From assembly GCF_000006565.2 (NCBI RefSeq), contig NC_031467.1, positions 1,638,613 through 1,702,612 of the forward strand: a stretch of DNA of 64,000 nt. Direction: 5' to 3'. A program made the translations under genes and the position numbers. Below the pieces are notes generated by a model that saw nothing but the letters and a program-made list of their open reading frames with translations, searched no databases and was not told where the DNA came from. Shown here piece by piece: positions 60,701 through 64,000 of this stretch (the stretch's first letter is position 1; the number at the start of each line of letters is the position of its first letter). This DNA is from Toxoplasma gondii ME49 (lineage: Eukaryota; Apicomplexa; Conoidasida; Eucoccidiorida; Sarcocystidae).

Positions 60701-62916
60701 TCGAGGGGAGAAACACCGAGCTTCTCGACCACTGCCAGCCTGCTCCGCGTGACGCGCTGGTCCGCTGCGCCCCTCAGGGAAGCCGAAAGACGTCTCCCCG
60801 CTTTGGCGCCACTCCCATTGTCCCCTTGTTCGTCCCCTCTTGAAGCTTCGTCTCTCTCCTCCACCTCCTCCGGCTCGGCACCCGCAGCGAGTCTTCTCTT
60901 CTTCTCTCTCAGCTGCTCTCTACACTCCCCAGGATGAGGCGAGCGAAGCTCGGGACTTCCGGCTTCCACAGACAGCACCCGTTTTCGACCGAAGCAAGGC
61001 TTCTCGTCCGCGTCGCGTTCTTCTCCAGACAGCGCCCCTGCGTGGTCCTTCGATAACCCCAGTGTTTGTCGCTCCTTCTTCGACTGCGAGGTCTCCGCCT
61101 TTCTCTGTGAAACATGCCGTAGACCACAAGACGAGACGCGAGAGGACAGAGAAAAAGCAGGCGACCCGGCAGAAGAGGAGGAAGAGGCGCATGTCGGCCT
61201 CCTCCCTCGTTCTTTACGGCGGCTCCGTCGCGTTGAATCGAGCTCTTTGCGTGCATCCTCGCCGTCGGAGCCGTCACCTGAGGAAAGACCAGCAAAATCT
61301 CTCTCCTTCTCTTTCTCGAAGATTCCTACCGTACCTCTCCTTCCCTTGATCTGCCTCCTCTCCCCTGCTTCTCTGGTATTACCCCCTTCCCCTGCTGCAG
61401 ACAAACACCCGCCAGCCGTTTCGGAAGAAGAAAGCACCCTGAGCAGTTCCTTCTCCTCCCTTTCTCGCCTTCTCGATTTACGCAGTTCCTCGCCTTCTTC
61501 CCTGAAACTGCCATCGCGCTGTGCCGCCCGTGTCTCTTCGGGTCCCGCTGCGTCTTCGGGCATCCCTCGAGGTCCCCGCTCCGTAGGCTCACGCTTTCGC
61601 GCTTCATACAACTCTGCAGCCAAGCGAGGCTCCGGACTCGCCTTCCGCAGCGCTGCCATCTCATCTGTCTCCTTCTCGTTCAAGAGAGGGACGTCTGCAG
61701 TCTTCTGGGACAAGGCAGAAGGTGACGAGGCCGCCAGTGCGAGAAGGCGCGCTCGAAGCTTCTCGTCGCCTTCCAGGAGCTCCCCGGCTCGCGCTCCCAG
61801 AGCACTTTGCTGCATGCTCATCTCTGCCACTCGCCGCTCCGCGCCTGTGCGTCTCGCGCGAGTTTCTTCAAGTTCCTGCGTCACCACGGCCTCGCCTTGG
61901 TTCCCCCGGAAGCGCCGCGACGCCAGAAACTCAGAGAGATCCGGAGAGGGAAGGCTTTTGAGAGACTTGCGCGAAACGAAATCCAGAGGCGAAGCACAGG
62001 AAGAGCGAACCGTCGAGGAACCTCGGGAAGAAGGCGAAGAAGAGATGGAGGAAGAGCGGAGGGCAGCAGCAGAAGGGGAAGAAGTCCGAGGGGGCTGAGA
62101 GCTTGTCTGCCCCGAGGCATGCACAGAAGAAGAGAGGGCGTCCGAGTATGAAGAAGAGGAGTGAGTATCCGACGAGAAGAAGCGCGTTTCTCCGGACTTC
62201 CCTTCGGGGGCTGTTCGTCTGAGGGTGCGAGGAGTCCTGGATGTTGTTCTAGAAGTTTCTTCACTCAAAAAACCGACACAAGGGACTGGAGATCTGCGCC
62301 CTTCCTCAGCTTCCGAGTCCGGTCGCAGACAGTCTTCACTGGCTCTGCCCTCGGGAGAGAAGGCCGCCGGAGCAGCGGCCCGACCATTGGCCAGTGTACC
62401 CAGCCTCGTCTGCCTCCCCTCGCCATTCAAGCTTGAGGTAGGGATAGCAGGACGACTTGGAGACGCAGAAGATGAGAGGCATGAGGAAGGCGACTGACGA
62501 GGCTTGTGTTGTGGAGAAGAAGAGGCAGACATTTTGGAAGCGACGTGACGCGATGACGGACTGCTCGAGGGCGCGCCTGACTTGCGTTTTTCGAGATTCT
62601 GCGCGAGTTTTCCACCCTTTCCATGGCCGTTCGGGCAAGCCGGTCCATCCCTTTCTTGTCGCTGTTTAGGCAGATTTCTCTCTCCTTCAGTGCAGCGGCT
62701 GATTCCTCGCCTCTGTGAGGACGGCCTCGTTGCTCGAGAGACGGGCGGGCAAGACCGAAGGCGCCCTGACGGGAGTCCGGTCCTAAAAGGCGGCCTTCCT
62801 CGACTTGACCCTCCTTTCGTTTTCCTTTCCACGTCAGTTTGCTTCTCCTGACGACTGTATGCGCTGGGGTGTGGCTCCTCTTCCGGAGTGAATCGTCTGG
62901 TGTGGACTTTCCCCAT
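42052..62916 (-). CDS. Giant SET-domain histone lysine methyltransferase (about 5,200 residues, 12 exons)
   Basis: Predicted to transfer methyl groups from S-adenosylmethionine to lysine, most likely on histone H3, in the nucleus. Exons read: 62916-57948, 57573-55197, 54489-48200, 47874-47437, 47282-47172 (3' end tentative), 46926-46112, 45433-45349, 44922-44814, 44505-44413, 43911-43764, 43127-43036 and 42121-42052 (stop TAA). Phases agree at every junction, giving about 5,198 residues. The start MGKVHTRRF has a good context (ACGATGG). The SET domain lies near residues 5056-5176: KSRVHGWGVFAAEPI, DEFVIEY, RFINHSCRPNC, GIFALRDIAIGEELFYNY. It ends in a post-SET motif, CYCGAEGCKGVM. The first 5,000 residues are mostly low complexity (Ser, Glu, Arg, Ala) with islands of helical sequence and Cys clusters in exon 2. 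PNCQTRD and the post-SET point towards the SET2/ASH1/MLL side, but the exact class is undecided and I saw no AWS or PHD motif. It could be two genes, but nothing in the phases demands a break. Confidence 0.82.
42289..42350. repeat. (TA)n/TATG microsatellite in last SET intron
   Basis: About 30 bases of pure TA followed by TATG units, in intron 43035-42122 just before the post-SET exon. Confidence 0.9.
43309..43369. repeat. (TA)n and (CATA)n microsatellite in SET intron
   Basis: Two TA runs separated by CATACAAACA and ending in CATA units, in intron 43763-43128. Another TA tract in the same intron is at 43653-43700. Confidence 0.88.
44303..44349. repeat. (TA)n microsatellite in SET intron
   Basis: TA run in intron 44412-43912; a related TATATG tract is at 44170-44215. 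Confidence 0.88.
44674..44704. repeat. Pure (TA)n tract in SET intron
   Basis: About 15 uninterrupted TA units in intron 44813-44506. Confidence 0.9.
44991..45040. repeat. (TA)n microsatellite in SET intron
   Basis: ATATGTATA start followed by a TA run in intron 45348-44923. Confidence 0.86.
45560..45640. repeat. (TA)n and TACATA microsatellite in SET intron
   Basis: About 80 bases: TA run, CATACACA block, then a long TA run, in intron 46111-45434. Confidence 0.9.
47944..48025. repeat. TATATACA/TATATATG microsatellite in SET intron
   Basis: Tandem octamer-like units in intron 48199-47875 of the SET gene. Confidence 0.9.
54615..54680. repeat. (TA)n/TATACATA microsatellite in SET intron
   Basis: About 65 bases in intron 55196-54490. 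Confidence 0.9.
55197..57573 (-). other. Exon 2 of the SET gene with cysteine clusters
   Basis: The exon opens GC|GAAGAAGGC after acceptor CGTGTAG and reads EEGSLGVEQDPRVTAFHFDH, joined in phase to exon 1. It holds two Cys clusters: FLSCPCCCCSL at about 56994-57015 and HACCCGAD...LCQCCCC at about 56685-56755. They do not match PHD, CXXC or MYND spacing. Between them are Ser-rich runs. Confidence 0.6.
57694..57815. repeat. Compound (TA)n/TATAT microsatellite in SET intron 1
   Basis: About 120 bases of TA runs, CATATA units and TATAT-TATAT blocks in intron 57947-57574. Confidence 0.9.
59081..59143 (-). repeat. Three exact tandem copies of a 21-base unit in SET gene exon 1
   Basis: Plus-strand units at 59081-59101, 59102-59122 and 59123-59143 (unit begins GCAGCACAGGAAGG). 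On the coding minus strand they give the heptad SPSCAAS repeated, set in a Ser/Ala-rich region. The identity of the copies points to recent expansion. Confidence 0.9.
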
Positions 62917-64000
62917 CGTCGGGGCGATTCGCGAAGGTTTTCAGGTCCGGAGGCCGAAAGAAACAAAGAATACAACACCTGCGAGAAACGCTAAAACGTG
63001 GGTGTCCTCGATGCGCTGTTTCCGCAGTTTCTGCCGTCTGAAAAAGTCTGGTGATGACTGCGGTTCCAGCAGGTCTCGGCGGCGGGGGCCAGCACCCCGC
63101 CTGGAACGCAAACTGGGGAGAGAAGACCCAGAAAAGAGGGGATTTCCACTGTCCATGCAGACAGCAGGTTTTTCTTAGAACGTGCAAAGAGACAATCGAA
63201 ACGTTTCAGTGGATGCCATCACACAGATTAGCTTCAGAACAAAGGAAGCAAGCAACTTGCGTGTCTGCAGTTGCATACCTTCTGAGTGACGTCGTCGGAA
63301 AGCACACATGTTGCCAGCTCCGACACTCAACCTGGAAGTATCTTGCACACCAAAGCCGACGCACCAGACACGCTGCAAAAGGGTCGCGAATATAATGCAT
63401 ACCGTCACAAGGAAACATATATATGTTCGGACTTCCAGCAGATTCAGAACTAATCGCACAGGAACGGAGCACTCGATACTTTCTACGGAAATTTACTGTC
63501 GAGGATCGTAAGTCGAACCGGAGATGCGCACTATCTTCATCGGGAGAGAAAGTTTAAAGCAGTTGAAGCTTAGTCAAAAGTTTAGCAAACAACAACAACA
63601 GAGGCTTTCCGCCTGATCGCACGCTGAGAAGACAAGGACGCCATGGCGGAAACGGCAGAATCCGAGGGAGACCGTTGGACGGTCTGCGGTGAAGCACACG
63701 TTGAAGGCAGGAACCTGGTGAGGTGAAACGAAAGACGGAGGACACACAGGAAACAACAGAGAAGGTTGACGAAGGCAAACGTGGGCAAAAGTGGAGAAAG
63801 GGTGGCATGCCGTGTGCCGACATCCCGTCTCCCTTCGTTGTCCTGCTTCTGACGGCCGCTTGCCAAGCCCCTACGTCACCAACTCACCACATCAGCATCA
63901 TCACAGGTGGGAGGGTGGTTTTCAGTTTACAATGTCGGAAGAGAGTCTTCGATTGACTGCAAGACAATCTCTATCCGAAACATAAATGAAACTCCGGATC
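62917..64000. other. Upstream region of the SET gene
   Basis: About 1.1 kb upstream of the ATG at 62916; it should hold the core promoter and leader. Short frames on both strands overlap and lack motifs. No other feature was recognised before the window edge. Confidence 0.5.

Noticed and set aside
1..64000. CRISPR arrays, insertion sequences, bacterial promoters or riboswitches
   Set aside because: The DNA is eukaryotic; no spaced direct repeats, transposase frames or terminal inverted repeats were seen. No tRNA or rRNA gene was recognised by eye.

Overview
The window looks like nuclear DNA of a coccidian apicomplexan close to Toxoplasma, Neospora or Hammondia. The evidence is: very large proteins full of Ser, Glu, Arg and Ala runs; many short GT-AG introns; (TA)n/TATATATG microsatellites in most introns and spacers; TGCATGC motifs; and no operon-like spacing or bacterial ribosome-binding sites. 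The assignment is inference from style and protein families; no species marker was seen.

Layout, left to right. (1) Positions 1-10609, minus strand: a UBR-box N-recognin E3 ubiquitin ligase in eight exons whose reading phase I followed through every junction. It runs off the left edge, so the C-terminal part is missing. (2) 15118-18966, minus: a four-exon protein of unknown function, 5' end uncertain. (3) 22114-25230, plus: an intronless, secretory M13 (neprilysin-type) metallopeptidase with a complete zinc site. (4) 28323-29600, minus: a small three-exon single-pass membrane protein. (5) 34102-38366, plus: a four-exon protein with one CCCH zinc finger and a long low-complexity body. (6) 42052-62916, minus: a giant gene that I assemble into twelve exons coding for about 5,200 residues, ending in a SET plus post-SET histone lysine methyltransferase domain.

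Positions without a supported gene are 10610-15117, 18967-22113, 25231-28322, 29601-34101, 38367-42051 and 62917-64000. Three of these (18967-22113, 29601-34101, and the 62917-64000 edge) lie upstream of starts and should hold promoters. 25231-28322 and 38367-42051 lie between convergent genes. Weak candidate frames in them are reported with low confidence.

The genes do not form one pathway. Two (SET, CCCH) are likely regulators of chromatin or RNA, one (UBR) belongs to N-degron protein turnover, and one (M13) acts in the secretory or extracellular space. Exon joins were worked out by hand from splice consensus and phase. No transcript or database evidence was available.
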